Below are positions 24,550 to 32,798 of a stretch of 34,973 bases of DNA, one piece after another. Source of the DNA: an uncultured bacterium (GTDB lineage Bacteria > Bacillota > Clostridia > Christensenellales > QALW01); NCBI GenBank assembly GCA_905214315.1, contig CAJMLN010000021.1, positions 1 through 34,973 on the forward strand, in the 5' to 3' direction. Below the pieces are notes generated by a model. It saw only the letters and a list, made by a program, of their open reading frames with translations, made no database searches and was not told the DNA's origin. Numbering within the stretch: the first letter of the stretch is position 1; every line of letters begins with the position of its first letter. Both the position numbers and the translations under genes were made by a program.

Positions 24550-24563
24550 AGGAGGAACAAAAA

Positions 24564-24770
24564 ATGGCAAAGGTTACATTTGATACGGATTTGTGCAAGG
24601 GCTGCGGCCTGTGCGTAAGCGCCTGCCCCAAGCAGATTCTTGCCATATCAAAGGACAAAATCAACGTAAAGGGACACCATCCCGCCGAAATGCTGGATCA
24701 GGAAAAATGCATCGCATGCGCTTTCTGCGCCACCATGTGCCCCGACTGCGTAATTACCGTAGAGAAATAA
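24564..24770 (+). CDS. Ferredoxin-type subunit of 2-oxoacid:ferredoxin oxidoreductase (2x[4Fe-4S])
   Basis: A 68-residue protein with two cysteine clusters: CKGCGLCVSACPK near residue 11 and CIACAFCATMCPDC near residue 46. Each would hold a [4Fe-4S] cluster, passing electrons between the catalytic subunits and soluble ferredoxin. This is the delta subunit in four-subunit enzymes of the Por/Vor/Kor family. The ATG at 24564 has a perfect AAAGGAGG site; an in-frame start eight codons earlier does not. It is followed 13 bases later by the alpha subunit. Confidence 0.9.
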   Translation: MAKVTFDTDLCKGCGLCVSACPKQILAISKDKINVKGHHPAEMLDQEKCIACAFCATMCPDCVITVEK

Positions 24771-24783
24771 GGGAGGAATTTTT

Positions 24784-25848
24784 ATGGCAGATAAGGTTTT
24801 AATGAAGGGAAACGAAGCCATTGCCGAAGCCGCGATCATGGCCGGCTGCCGGCATTACTTTGGATACCCGATCACCCCGCAGACAGAAGTTGCCGCCTAC
24901 ATGGCAAAAAGAATGCCCAAAATCGGCGGAACCTTTCTTCAGGCTGAAAGCGAAATTGCAGCCATCAACATGGTGCTGGGCGTTGCCTCTACCGGCAAGC
25001 GCGTAATGACCAGCTCCTCCAGCCCCGGAATTTCCTTAAAAAGCGAGGGAATCTCTTACCTGGCAGGCTGCGATCTGCCGGCGCTGATTGTAAACGTACA
25101 GCGCGGCGGCCCGGGGCTTGGCGGCATACAGCCCTCGCAGAGCGATTATTTCCAGGCTACCCGCGGCGGCGGCCACGGCGACTATCATTTAATCGTTCTG
25201 GCGCCGGCCTCAGTACAGGAAATGGTCTCCCTTACCTTCCAAAGCTTTGATCTGGCCGAAAAATACCGCACGCCCGTCATGCTGCTGGCCGACGGTACGC
25301 TGGGCCAGATGATGGAGCCGGTATCCCTGGAGGCGGAAGCCGTCAACGAATACGATAAATCCTGGGCGGTAACCGGCACCAAGTGCGCGCGCAGACACAA
25401 CATCATCAATTCCCTCGCGCTGGTTCCCTCTGAGCTGGAGCAGTGGAACATTGAGCGCTATAAGCGGTACGCCGTAATGGAAGAAAAAGAAGCGGCGTAC
25501 GAAGAATATAAGATGGATGACGCCGAAATCGCGCTGGTAGCCTTTGGCATCGCGGCGCGCGTCTCCAAAAACGCCGTGGATGCGGCAAGAGCCAAAGGCA
25601 TCAAAGCAGGACTGATCCGCCCCATTACGCTGTGGCCCTTCCCCAAAAAGATTCTGGCCCGGCGCGCGGCGCAGTGCAAACGCTTTATCTCTGTGGAACT
25701 TTCCATGGGACAGATGATCGAGGATGTCCGCCTGGCAATCGACTGCTCGCGTCCGGTGGATCTGTGCTTCCGCACAGGCGGTATGATTCCCACCCCGGAA
25801 GAAGTCCTTGCAAAAATCGAAGCTGTACAGAAAGGAGATGCCCAATAA
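24784..25848 (+). CDS. vorB: 2-oxoacid:ferredoxin oxidoreductase alpha subunit, VorB-like
   Basis: A 354-residue alpha subunit of the enzyme that interconverts 2-oxoacid plus CoA with acyl-CoA plus CO2 and reduced ferredoxin. The N-terminal segment KGNEAIAEAAIMAGCRHYFG and the following YPITPQTEV are the family signature. SSSPGISLKSEGISYLAG and NVQRGGPGLGGIQPSQSDY follow, then a domain ending RTGGMIPTPEEVL. These segments match the group usually annotated as 3-methyl-2-oxobutanoate (2-oxoisovalerate) oxidoreductase VorB rather than pyruvate-specific enzymes, but 2-oxoglutarate or aryl pyruvates cannot be excluded. GGGAGGAA precedes the start. The stop overlaps the next ATG by one base. Confidence 0.88.
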   Translation: MADKVLMKGNEAIAEAAIMAGCRHYFGYPITPQTEVAAYMAKRMPKIGGTFLQAESEIAAINMVLGVASTGKRVMTSSSSPGISLKSEGISYLAGCDLPALIVNVQRGGPGLGGIQPSQSDYFQATRGGGHGDYHLIVLAPASVQEMVSLTFQSFDLAEKYRTPVMLLADGTLGQMMEPVSLEAEAVNEYDKSWAVTGTKCARRHNIINSLALVPSELEQWNIERYKRYAVMEEKEAAYEEYKMDDAEIALVAFGIAARVSKNAVDAARAKGIKAGLIRPITLWPFPKKILARRAAQCKRFISVELSMGQMIEDVRLAIDCSRPVDLCFRTGGMIPTPEEVLAKIEAVQKGDAQ

Positions 25849-26600
25849 TGGTAGTTTTTCAAAAACCCAAAGCCTTAACGGATGCACCGTTCCACTATTG
25901 CCCCGGCTGTACCCACGGCATTATTCACCGGCTGGTCGCCGAAGCGATCGACGAGCTGGGCATTGAGGGCAATACCATCGGCGTAGCGCCGGTGGGCTGC
26001 GCCGTATTTGCCTACAACTATTTTGCCTGCGATATGGTAGAAGCCGCCCACGGAAGAGCGCCGGCGGTTGCCACCGGCTTAAAGCGTTCAGAGCCCGGCA
26101 ACATCATCTTCACCTATCAGGGCGACGGCGATTTAGCCTCTATCGGCATGGCGGAAACCGTTCATGCCGCCGCGCGCAACGAAAATATTACCGTTATTTT
26201 TGTAAATAACGCTATTTACGGAATGACCGGCGGCCAGATGGCCCCCACGTCTCTGCCGGGCCAGGTAACGCAGACCTCGCCCTACGGCCGCGACGTAAAG
26301 ACCGTAGGCTATCCGGTGCGCGTATGCGAAATGCTCTCCGAGCTGGAGGGTCCCTCCTATATCGAGCGCGTTGCCGTCAACGATGTCAAAAATGTAAAAA
26401 ATGCCAAAAAGGCCATCAAAAAAGCGTTCCAGAATCAGGTAGAGGGAAAAGGGTTCTCGCTGATCGAAGTCGTTTCCACCTGCCCCACCAACTGGGGCAT
26501 GACGCCGCAAAAGGCTCTGGAATGGCTGAAGGAAAACATGCTTGCCTATTATCCCTTGGGCGTTTATAAAGATAAAGCAGCACAGGAGGCGGAAAAATGA
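25848..26600 (+). CDS. 2-oxoacid:ferredoxin oxidoreductase beta subunit (TPP-binding)
   Basis: A 250-residue subunit carrying thiamine pyrophosphate. The N-terminal HYCPGCTHGIIHRLVAEAID holds a CxxC of the beta family. GVAPVGCAVFAYNYF follows, and the TPP/metal motif is QGDGDLASIGMAETVHAAA followed by FVNNAIYGMTGGQMAPTS. The C-terminal part has EVVSTCPTNWGMTPQKALEW. The ATG at 25848 has AAAGGAGA upstream and forms TAATG with the alpha stop; an upstream in-frame start at 25632 lies inside the alpha gene and is rejected. It ends with a 4-base overlap with the gamma gene. The overlaps imply tight stoichiometric coupling. Confidence 0.9.
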   Translation: MVVFQKPKALTDAPFHYCPGCTHGIIHRLVAEAIDELGIEGNTIGVAPVGCAVFAYNYFACDMVEAAHGRAPAVATGLKRSEPGNIIFTYQGDGDLASIGMAETVHAAARNENITVIFVNNAIYGMTGGQMAPTSLPGQVTQTSPYGRDVKTVGYPVRVCEMLSELEGPSYIERVAVNDVKNVKNAKKAIKKAFQNQVEGKGFSLIEVVSTCPTNWGMTPQKALEWLKENMLAYYPLGVYKDKAAQEAEK

Positions 26601-27136
26601 GCACCACCAATATTTTAATTGCAGGCTTCGGCGGCCAGGGCGTCCTGTTTGCCGGAAAGTTTTTAGCCTATGCCGCACTGCTTGAGGAAAAGCAGCTCAG
26701 CTGGCTGCCCTCCTACGGTCCGGAAATGCGCGGCGGCACAGCGAACTGCAGCGTTATTATCAGCGACGAGGGCGTAGGCTCCCCCATTGTAAACAAGCCG
26801 GATATTTTAGTAGCTATGAACCTTCCCTCCTTAGATAAATACGAGAACGAAGCGGTACCCGGCTCTGTCATTTTAGTGGATTCCTCGCTGATCCAGCGCA
26901 AGGTCGTCCGCCAGGATGTAACGACCTACTATATTCCCGCTACTAAAATGGCCTCCGACGCCGGCATCCCTACCCTCGCCAATATGATTTTAATGGGACA
27001 TTTAATTGCAAAAACCCAGGCGATTCCCTTTGAAATTGTGGACGCTGCCTTAAAGAAAGTTGTTTCAGCCAAACACCAGGATAAACTGGAGGTCAACCGC
27101 AAAGCCATTGAAATGGGCTATCACTATAACGAATAA
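26597..27136 (+). CDS. 2-oxoacid:ferredoxin oxidoreductase gamma subunit
   Basis: A 179-residue gamma subunit, the fourth part of the enzyme. The N-terminal NILIAGFGGQGVLFAGKFLA is the family signature, followed by WLPSYGPEMRGGTANCSVII and NKPDILVAMNLPSLDKYE. IPTLANMILMGHLI lies near the C-terminus. In this superfamily the gamma domain helps bind CoA and hold the complex. The start overlaps the beta stop by four bases (ATGA). ilvE follows after 14 bases. Confidence 0.9.
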   Translation: MSTTNILIAGFGGQGVLFAGKFLAYAALLEEKQLSWLPSYGPEMRGGTANCSVIISDEGVGSPIVNKPDILVAMNLPSLDKYENEAVPGSVILVDSSLIQRKVVRQDVTTYYIPATKMASDAGIPTLANMILMGHLIAKTQAIPFEIVDAALKKVVSAKHQDKLEVNRKAIEMGYHYNE

Positions 27137-27150
27137 CGGAGGCAGAAATT

Positions 27151-28224
27151 ATGCTTGATATCAAAATACAGCTTACCGACCATCCGGCCCCAAAACCCGA
27201 AAAGGGCGCGCCGCTTGGCTTCGGCAAAATTTTTACGGACCATATGTTTGTGATGAACTATACCGAGGGAAAGGGCTGGCACGATCCGCGCGTAGAGCCC
27301 TTCCACAAGCTCTCCCTCTCCCCTGCGGCCATGGTATTTCACTACGGACAGGAAATGTTTGAAGGCTTAAAGGCCTATAAGGGCGAAGACGGCAAAGCCT
27401 ATCTGTTCCGCCCCGGAATGAATGCCCGGCGCACCAATAATACCAATGACCGTCTGTGCATTCCCCAAATCCCTGAAGAAGATTTTGTGCAGGCCATCAA
27501 GGCCGTGGTCAAAACAGACGAGGCCTGGATTCCCTCGGATCCCGGAACCTCGCTCTACATCCGTCCCTTCATTATCGCAACGGATGAATTCTTAGGCGTT
27601 GCGCCAAGCAAAACCTATCTGTTTATCATTATCCTTTCCCCCAGCGGCGCCTATTATGAAAGCGGTCTGGCACCGGTAGGAATTTGGATTGAAGACGAAT
27701 ATGTGCGCGCTGTACGCGGCGGCATCGGCTTTGCCAAGACCGGCGGCAACTACGCCGCATCGCTGATTGCCCAGGTAAAAGCGCATGACGGCGGTTTTTC
27801 CCAGGTGCTGTGGCTGGACGGCGTAGAAAGAAAATATATTGAAGAAGTGGGCGCAATGAATATCTTCTTCAAAATCAACGGTAAAATCGTTACCCCCGCG
27901 CTTTCGGGCAGTATTCTTCCCGGCATTACGCGTGATTCCGCCATTCAGCTGTGCCGCAAGTGGGGATATGACGTGGAAGAGAGAAAAATTTCCGTTGATG
28001 AGCTTCTGGCTGCGCAGCAGAACGGCACTTTGGAGGAATGCTTCGGCACCGGTACCGCGGCGGTAATCTCCCCGGTGGGAAAACTCCGGTACAAAGACGA
28101 TGTGATGACCATCAACGGCGGCGGCATCGGACCGGTAAGCCAAAAGCTTTACGATACGGTTACCGGCATCCAGAGCGGAAAGCTTGACGATCCCGACGGT
28201 TGGCGCGTCTGCGTGGAATCATAA
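27151..28224 (+). CDS. ilvE: Branched-chain amino acid aminotransferase (IlvE, long form)
   Basis: A 357-residue fold-type IV PLP aminotransferase of the long BCAT group. Visible are FHYGQEMFEGLKAYKGEDGK near residue 67, FRPGMNARRTNNTNDRLCIP, and the PLP lysine K196 in FAKTGGNYAASL. LWLDGVERKYIEEVGAMNIF follows with the conserved glutamates, and then GTGTAAVISPVGKL. It catalyses the last step to valine, leucine and isoleucine from 2-oxoacids; family members can also use aromatic 2-oxoacids weakly. GGAGGCAG precedes the ATG. As last gene of the T-box controlled operon it strengthens the anabolic reading. A perfect hairpin terminator follows after about 60 bases. Confidence 0.92.
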   Translation: MLDIKIQLTDHPAPKPEKGAPLGFGKIFTDHMFVMNYTEGKGWHDPRVEPFHKLSLSPAAMVFHYGQEMFEGLKAYKGEDGKAYLFRPGMNARRTNNTNDRLCIPQIPEEDFVQAIKAVVKTDEAWIPSDPGTSLYIRPFIIATDEFLGVAPSKTYLFIIILSPSGAYYESGLAPVGIWIEDEYVRAVRGGIGFAKTGGNYAASLIAQVKAHDGGFSQVLWLDGVERKYIEEVGAMNIFFKINGKIVTPALSGSILPGITRDSAIQLCRKWGYDVEERKISVDELLAAQQNGTLEECFGTGTAAVISPVGKLRYKDDVMTINGGGIGPVSQKLYDTVTGIQSGKLDDPDGWRVCVES

Positions 28225-28283
28225 ACAAGGCGTTGCTCCTCCCAAGAGACTTGATTCTCTTTAAAAATCGAAATTCTTTTTGT

Positions 28284-28321
28284 AAAAAATGCCGGCGGTC
28301 TGCAGACCGCCGGCATTTTTT
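28284..28321 (+). terminator. Strong terminator closing the acyl-CoA synthetase-Vor-ilvE operon
   Basis: A perfect 28-base palindrome (28289-28316), half-site ATGCCGGCGGTCTG, is flanked by A's on the left and TTTTTT on the right. It can also serve in the other direction for the convergent Dabb gene. Confidence 0.92.
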
Positions 28322-28424
28322 GTATTTTGAAAAAGTGCACTCTCAAAACAGAAATTTCTTTTATTTACATAAAATCACTATTTTATGCTCAGATGTACAT
28401 TTATGAATATTATAGGTAATGAGC

Positions 28425-28730
28425 TCAGCAAGTCTCAAAATCACCGCAAAGTCTTTCCTTTACAAAGGGGCGCACAAACGTATCGGCGGCCGCCGTATGC
28501 AAAGGATGCTTTTGATAATTTGCCAGCGCTTCTTTGGAAGAAAACACACTTTCCAGCATCATGTCAGCATTGGAGGATTCCAACAGCTGAATATGCACCT
28601 GCAGCTTTTCCAGGCCCTCTATCTTTCCCGCCAACGCTTCCAGCGCATTTTTGGCGTCACAGGAAATCTGATATTTTCTTTGAGGCGTAAATTCATCTTT
28701 AAGCTTCCATAAAATAACATGCCGTATCAT
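28425..28730 (-). CDS. Dabb family (stress-responsive alpha/beta-barrel) protein
   Basis: A small 101-residue protein starting MIRHVILWKLKDEF, the usual opening of the dimeric alpha/beta-barrel (Dabb) family. It continues with IQLLESSNADMMLESVFSSK and ends HPLHTAAADTFVRPFVKERL, matching the family pattern of a conserved histidine near the C-terminal helix. The ATG at 28730 has AAAGGAGAAG upstream; an in-frame start seven codons earlier does not. The function of such proteins is mostly unknown; some are enzymes or heme/ligand binders. It is monocistronic and divergent from the GNAT gene. Confidence 0.8.
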   Translation of the reverse strand: MIRHVILWKLKDEFTPQRKYQISCDAKNALEALAGKIEGLEKLQVHIQLLESSNADMMLESVFSSKEALANYQKHPLHTAAADTFVRPFVKERLCGDFETC

Positions 28731-28808
28731 CTTCTCTTCTCCTTTTTCCATGCATATAGCTGCATTATATCAAAAAAAGCACTTTTTTTCAAAGCTTTTT
28801 TACTTTCC

Positions 28809-28837
28809 TTTACAGAACAGACTTAATGTGATATAAT
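28809..28837 (+). promoter_or_regulatory. Promoter of the GNAT-radical SAM pair
   Basis: TTTACA at 28809-28814 and TATAAT at 28832-28837 with a 17-base spacer. The predicted start is about 20 bases before the GNAT ATG. Confidence 0.72.
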
Positions 28838-28862
28838 ACTATTAAGAAAGTCAGGGAATACT

Positions 28863-29294
28863 ATGAAATTTTTAAAAGAGCCTCACCATGAAAAACTGAC
28901 CGATTTTTATAAAAAAAACGGACTTGAAATTGAAAACGGCTGGAGCAGAACGGGCGGCGCTTTCTTCAGCCTGTATGCGGAAGAAAACGGACAAATTGCG
29001 GGGGCGGCTACGTTTGCAAAACGTTTTGGCGTCACCCTGCTGGATTACATCGCCGTTGATCCTGCTCTACGAAAAAACGGGCTGGGAAAAATGCTGTTTT
29101 TTACCGCCCTCAAAGAAGCTCCCGCCGTCAAAAGCATCTATCTGATTGCCAAAGCGCCCGGATTTTTTAAAGCCATCGGCTGTCAGTATGACGATTCTAT
29201 GCCACGGCTTTTAGCAGAGTGCATCCAATGCCCGCAATATAAAAAAGAATGCGCCCCCGCCGTAATGCGGTATGTCCTGGAGGAAACAATATGA
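28863..29294 (+). CDS. GNAT-family N-acetyltransferase with cysteine-rich tail
   Basis: A 143-residue GNAT-fold protein. The acetyl-CoA site is IAVDPALRKNGLGKMLFFTA (the RxxGLG pattern near residue 74), preceded by the beta-strand LYAEENGQIAGAATFA. Near residue 115 it has CIQCPQYKKEC, three cysteines of unclear role that are not part of the normal fold and might bind metal. The acceptor substrate is unknown. The stop overlaps the next gene's ATG by four bases (ATGA), so it is coupled to the radical SAM protein, possibly acting on that enzyme's product. Confidence in the family is good, in the role low. Confidence 0.8.
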   Translation: MKFLKEPHHEKLTDFYKKNGLEIENGWSRTGGAFFSLYAEENGQIAGAATFAKRFGVTLLDYIAVDPALRKNGLGKMLFFTALKEAPAVKSIYLIAKAPGFFKAIGCQYDDSMPRLLAECIQCPQYKKECAPAVMRYVLEETI

Positions 29295-30355
29295 CGATGA
29301 TAGAACTGAAAGCCGGCCTGCTGTGCCTGGGAATGCGCGTGGCGGCCGATACCAGGGATATTTTATTAAAGGAATATCCCCATTTTGCCGATAAGGGCTT
29401 TATTGACGCGGTAAATGCCAAAATAGGAAATTCCAATCTCTGCATCAGTATTGCCGAGGAATATTCCGCAAAATCCCCCTATATTCTCAGAAAAACCGGA
29501 GAACAATATTTTGTTTATGCGGGAGACGAAAAATTTGAAATCAAGTTTTTTCCGCCGCTGCCGGCTACCGGTACGGTTTTAGACGATATCGCCCGCCTGC
29601 ACGCCGACGGCTGCATCAATATCTGGCCCAGCACCAGCTGCTGCTACGATACGCCCGATTTAAAATGCAGCTTCTGTTCGCTGGAATGTAAAAACAAACA
29701 GCCGATCCCCGTAGAAGAGCTGTGCTCCGCGCTGCAGCTTTTAATGCAAAAAGTTCCGGACTATACGCTGAATTTCAGCGGCGGCACCTATCAGAACCCC
29801 GATGTAATGGCCGACTACTGGTCCGCACTGGCAAGAGGAATCCGCCGTTTTTCCGCCTGCCCGATCGCAGTGGAATTTGCGCCGCCGGCCGACCTCTCCA
29901 GGCTGAAGGCGATGAAGGAGAGCGGAATCAACGCGGCCATTATGAACCTTGAAATTGCCGACGCAGAGCTGCGCAGAAAAATATGCCCCGGAAAATCAAG
30001 AATTTCCCGCGAACATTATTATAAAGCCTTTGAAGAAGCGGTAAAAGTCTTCGGCTGGGGGCAGGTCTCCAGTGTGCTGATCGGCGGTATCCAGCCAAAG
30101 GAGGATATTTTAAAGGAATGCGAAAAAATGGCCGCTATGGGGGTATTCCCCACCATCATGCCGTTCCGGCCCATGGACAACTGTGAACTGCACGGCCTGA
30201 AGGCGTGCGATCCGCAGGAGCTGATAGAAATGAGCCTGAAGCTTGGAGTTCTACTGGTAAAATATAAGCTGCATCCCCATCTGCAGGAGGGCTGTACCAA
30301 GTGCGGCGGCTGTTCTATAGAAAACGACTGTTACCTTAAAGCAAAACAACATTGA
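29291..30355 (+). CDS. Radical SAM protein with unusual cysteine spacing (BioB-like)
   Basis: A 354-residue putative radical SAM enzyme. The likely cluster motif is SCCYDTPDLKCSFCSLEC near residue 118. The first cysteines are seven or eight residues before CSFC, instead of the canonical CX3CX2C. A similar wider spacing occurs in some BioB-like families. The barrel then has LNFSGGTYQNPD (glycine-rich SAM contact), NLEIADAELRRKICPGKSR and VSSVLIGGIQP. The C-terminus has a second cysteine cluster, CTKCGGCSIENDC, which could hold an auxiliary iron-sulfur cluster. The ATG at 29291 overlaps the GNAT stop; an in-frame start at 29249 is inside GNAT. The reaction is unknown. Confidence 0.78.
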   Translation: MTMIELKAGLLCLGMRVAADTRDILLKEYPHFADKGFIDAVNAKIGNSNLCISIAEEYSAKSPYILRKTGEQYFVYAGDEKFEIKFFPPLPATGTVLDDIARLHADGCINIWPSTSCCYDTPDLKCSFCSLECKNKQPIPVEELCSALQLLMQKVPDYTLNFSGGTYQNPDVMADYWSALARGIRRFSACPIAVEFAPPADLSRLKAMKESGINAAIMNLEIADAELRRKICPGKSRISREHYYKAFEEAVKVFGWGQVSSVLIGGIQPKEDILKECEKMAAMGVFPTIMPFRPMDNCELHGLKACDPQELIEMSLKLGVLLVKYKLHPHLQEGCTKCGGCSIENDCYLKAKQH

Positions 30356-30363
30356 CCTTTTTA

Positions 30364-30399
30364 AACCAAAGCAGCATGTTCTTTCATGCTGCTTTGGTT
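30364..30399. terminator. Bidirectional terminator between the radical SAM gene and metH
   Basis: A perfect 15-base-pair hairpin, AACCAAAGCAGCATG (30364-30378) with its complement (30385-30399), loop TTCTTT. T-runs are short on both sides, so efficiency is uncertain, but the position between convergent genes fits. Confidence 0.7.
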
Positions 30400-30431
30400 G
30401 TTGCCCGGAACGACAAAACATTCTTTCATAT

Positions 30432-32798
30432 CTATTCTTTATAAAAATCTTCTGCATACCGTACAGAACCCATTGCATCAGGAGAATATTGATCCGCACC
30501 GATCATTTGCGCATATTCCTCATTCAATACAGCGCCTCCTACCATTACTTTGACATCCTGCCGCATCTCCCGCAGCTGCCGAATCGTTTCCGCCATAGAA
30601 GGAACCGTAGTTGTCATCAAGGCACTGAGCCCTACAAGATAACATTTTTCCCGCCGCACTGCCGCACAAATTTCCTCCGGCGGTACGTCTCGCCCCAAAT
30701 CAATTACAGTAAAACCATAGCTCTCCAGCAAAACCTTTACAATGTTTTTGCCAATATCATGAATATCGCCCTGTACCGTAGCAAGAATTACTTTTCGCTG
30801 TCGCCCATGTTCCGGCCCGGCAGAAGGAATCTTTTTTTTGATCTGTTCAAAAGCATGCGACGCCGCTTCAGCGCTCATCAGAAGCTGCGGAAGATAGAGC
30901 TTTTTTTCTTCAAAACGTTCCCCCACCTGGTTCAGTGCGGGAATAATCTCCCTATTGATAATATCCAGCGGCGGCATTGTTGTACAAAGAGATTCCGCCA
31001 AAACAGCCGCTCGTTCACTCATTCCCTTTAAAATAGCATACTGCAGACCGTCCGTTTCTTTTTCATCCGCCATAATTTTTTCCGTTTTTTGAACGGAAAC
31101 CACAGCAACATTTTCAATATACGCACCGCAGCCTGTATCCAGCCCCGTTAACGCACGGAATGCGTAATAGGTGTTCATCATAGCCAAAGAAAACGGATTC
31201 ATTATGGCGCAATCCAGCCCGGCGTACAGCGCGCCGGAGAAAAAAGCAGCATTCAGCACATCACGTGCCGGCAGACCGAAAGAAATATTTGACACGCCCA
31301 AACTTGTACGAAAGCCTGCAGCGGAAAGCCTTTTAATACTCTCCATCGTTACCTGCGGAGCCGCAGAATCGGATGACACAGTCAGGGCCAGCGGGTCTAC
31401 AATAATGTCCTTTTTTGCAATGCCGTACTCTTCAGCGCAGCGAAGGATTTTTTGGGCAATAGCAAAACGTCCCTGCGCGCTGTCAGGAATACCGTTTTCA
31501 TCAATGGTTAGCGCAATTAAAACACCGCCGTACTTTTTAACTAAAGGAAAAATCTGTGCCATACTCTCCTGCTTGCCATTTACAGAGTTGACCAGCGGCT
31601 TCCCATTATACAGACGCATTGCTCTTTCCAAAACCACAGCGTCGGAGCTATCAATCTGCAAGGGCAATTCACATACAGCCTGAAGCTCCCGCACGGCCAT
31701 ATCCATCAGTTTTGCTTCGTCAATTTCCGGCAGGCCCACATTAACATCCAACACCTGAACTCCAGCCTCTGCCTGCCTGATACCTTCGTTTAAAATATAT
31801 CCGATATTTTCCTGGCGCAGGGCTTCCTTCAGCTTAGGCTTTCCCGTAGGATTGATACGCTCCCCAATTAGAACCGGCCCTTCCCCAATTCGCACCGCTT
31901 GAGCATAAGAAGAAATCACCGTAAAATTCTTTTTTTGGGGATATATATAAGGTATCGCCCGAGTTTTTTCCACGGTTTTTTGAATATATTCCGGCGTTGT
32001 GCCGCAGCAACCGCCTAAAATACAGCCGCCCTTACTGGCAATTACCGCCATGAAATCAGCAAAAGCATCTGCATCAATATCATACACTGCACGGCCGTTT
32101 TCTACACGCGGCAATCCCGCGTTGGGGTTTACGATAATTGGCAAAGAAGAATACCTCTGATATTTCTCCACCAATTTCAGCATTTTATCCGGGCCAAAGG
32201 AGCAATTCATGCCTATGGCATCTACTCCGAGACCCTCCAGCAAAGCGATCATCGCCTCGGGCGGCGTGCCGGTCATCAGCTTGCCCGTTTCATCAAAGGC
32301 GTTCGTTACAAAAACCGGAAGCTGTGTATTTTCCTTTGCAGCCAAAACCGCGGCTTTGGTTTCATAGGAATCGCTCATGGTTTCAATTAAAATCAAATCG
32401 GCTCCATATTCCTCTGCCAAACGCACCTGTTGAGCAAACAGAGCTACCGCTTGCTCAAACGCAAGATCTCCCAGGGGTGCAAGCATTCTTCCCGTGGGGC
32501 CTAAATCAAACGCCACATACCGGCCCGGGAACGCGGAAGCCGCCTGTTTTGCACACAAAATCCCCTCCCTTACCATAGAAGGCGTAACCTCGCTTTTCGC
32601 CGCACCAAAGGTATTGGTTTTTATAATATCCGCGCCGGCCTCCAAATAGGCCCGGTGCAAAGCTATAATATTTTCAGGGTGCGCTTCATTCCATGCTTCG
32701 GGGGCTTCTCCAGGCGCTAATCCCTGTGCCTGCAGAAATGTACCGGTTCCGCCGTCAAAATACAGCCTTCTTTTTTTTATCTCATCCGTTATTTTCAT
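30432..32798 (-). CDS. metH: Cobalamin-dependent methionine synthase MetH, without reactivation domain
   Basis: A 788-residue enzyme that moves a methyl group from methyltetrahydrofolate through B12 to homocysteine. Domain 1 (1-290) is the homocysteine domain, with zinc cysteines in MNCSFGPDK and GGCILGGCCGTTPEYI. Domain 2 (about 310-570) binds folate, opening GPVLIGERINPTGKPKLK and including EIDSSD-like QIDSSDAVVLERAM. The B12 cap and Rossmann domains (about 590-788) carry the cobalt histidine in ATVQGDIHDIGKNIVKVLLE. The usual C-terminal AdoMet reactivation domain is missing; the gene ends after the B12 domain. A separate reactivation protein lies just upstream and overlaps by 17 bases. Transcription order is metF, reactivation protein, metH. 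Confidence 0.93.
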   Translation of the reverse strand: MKITDEIKKRRLYFDGGTGTFLQAQGLAPGEAPEAWNEAHPENIIALHRAYLEAGADIIKTNTFGAAKSEVTPSMVREGILCAKQAASAFPGRYVAFDLGPTGRMLAPLGDLAFEQAVALFAQQVRLAEEYGADLILIETMSDSYETKAAVLAAKENTQLPVFVTNAFDETGKLMTGTPPEAMIALLEGLGVDAIGMNCSFGPDKMLKLVEKYQRYSSLPIIVNPNAGLPRVENGRAVYDIDADAFADFMAVIASKGGCILGGCCGTTPEYIQKTVEKTRAIPYIYPQKKNFTVISSYAQAVRIGEGPVLIGERINPTGKPKLKEALRQENIGYILNEGIRQAEAGVQVLDVNVGLPEIDEAKLMDMAVRELQAVCELPLQIDSSDAVVLERAMRLYNGKPLVNSVNGKQESMAQIFPLVKKYGGVLIALTIDENGIPDSAQGRFAIAQKILRCAEEYGIAKKDIIVDPLALTVSSDSAAPQVTMESIKRLSAAGFRTSLGVSNISFGLPARDVLNAAFFSGALYAGLDCAIMNPFSLAMMNTYYAFRALTGLDTGCGAYIENVAVVSVQKTEKIMADEKETDGLQYAILKGMSERAAVLAESLCTTMPPLDIINREIIPALNQVGERFEEKKLYLPQLLMSAEAASHAFEQIKKKIPSAGPEHGRQRKVILATVQGDIHDIGKNIVKVLLESYGFTVIDLGRDVPPEEICAAVRREKCYLVGLSALMTTTVPSMAETIRQLREMRQDVKVMVGGAVLNEEYAQMIGADQYSPDAMGSVRYAEDFYKE

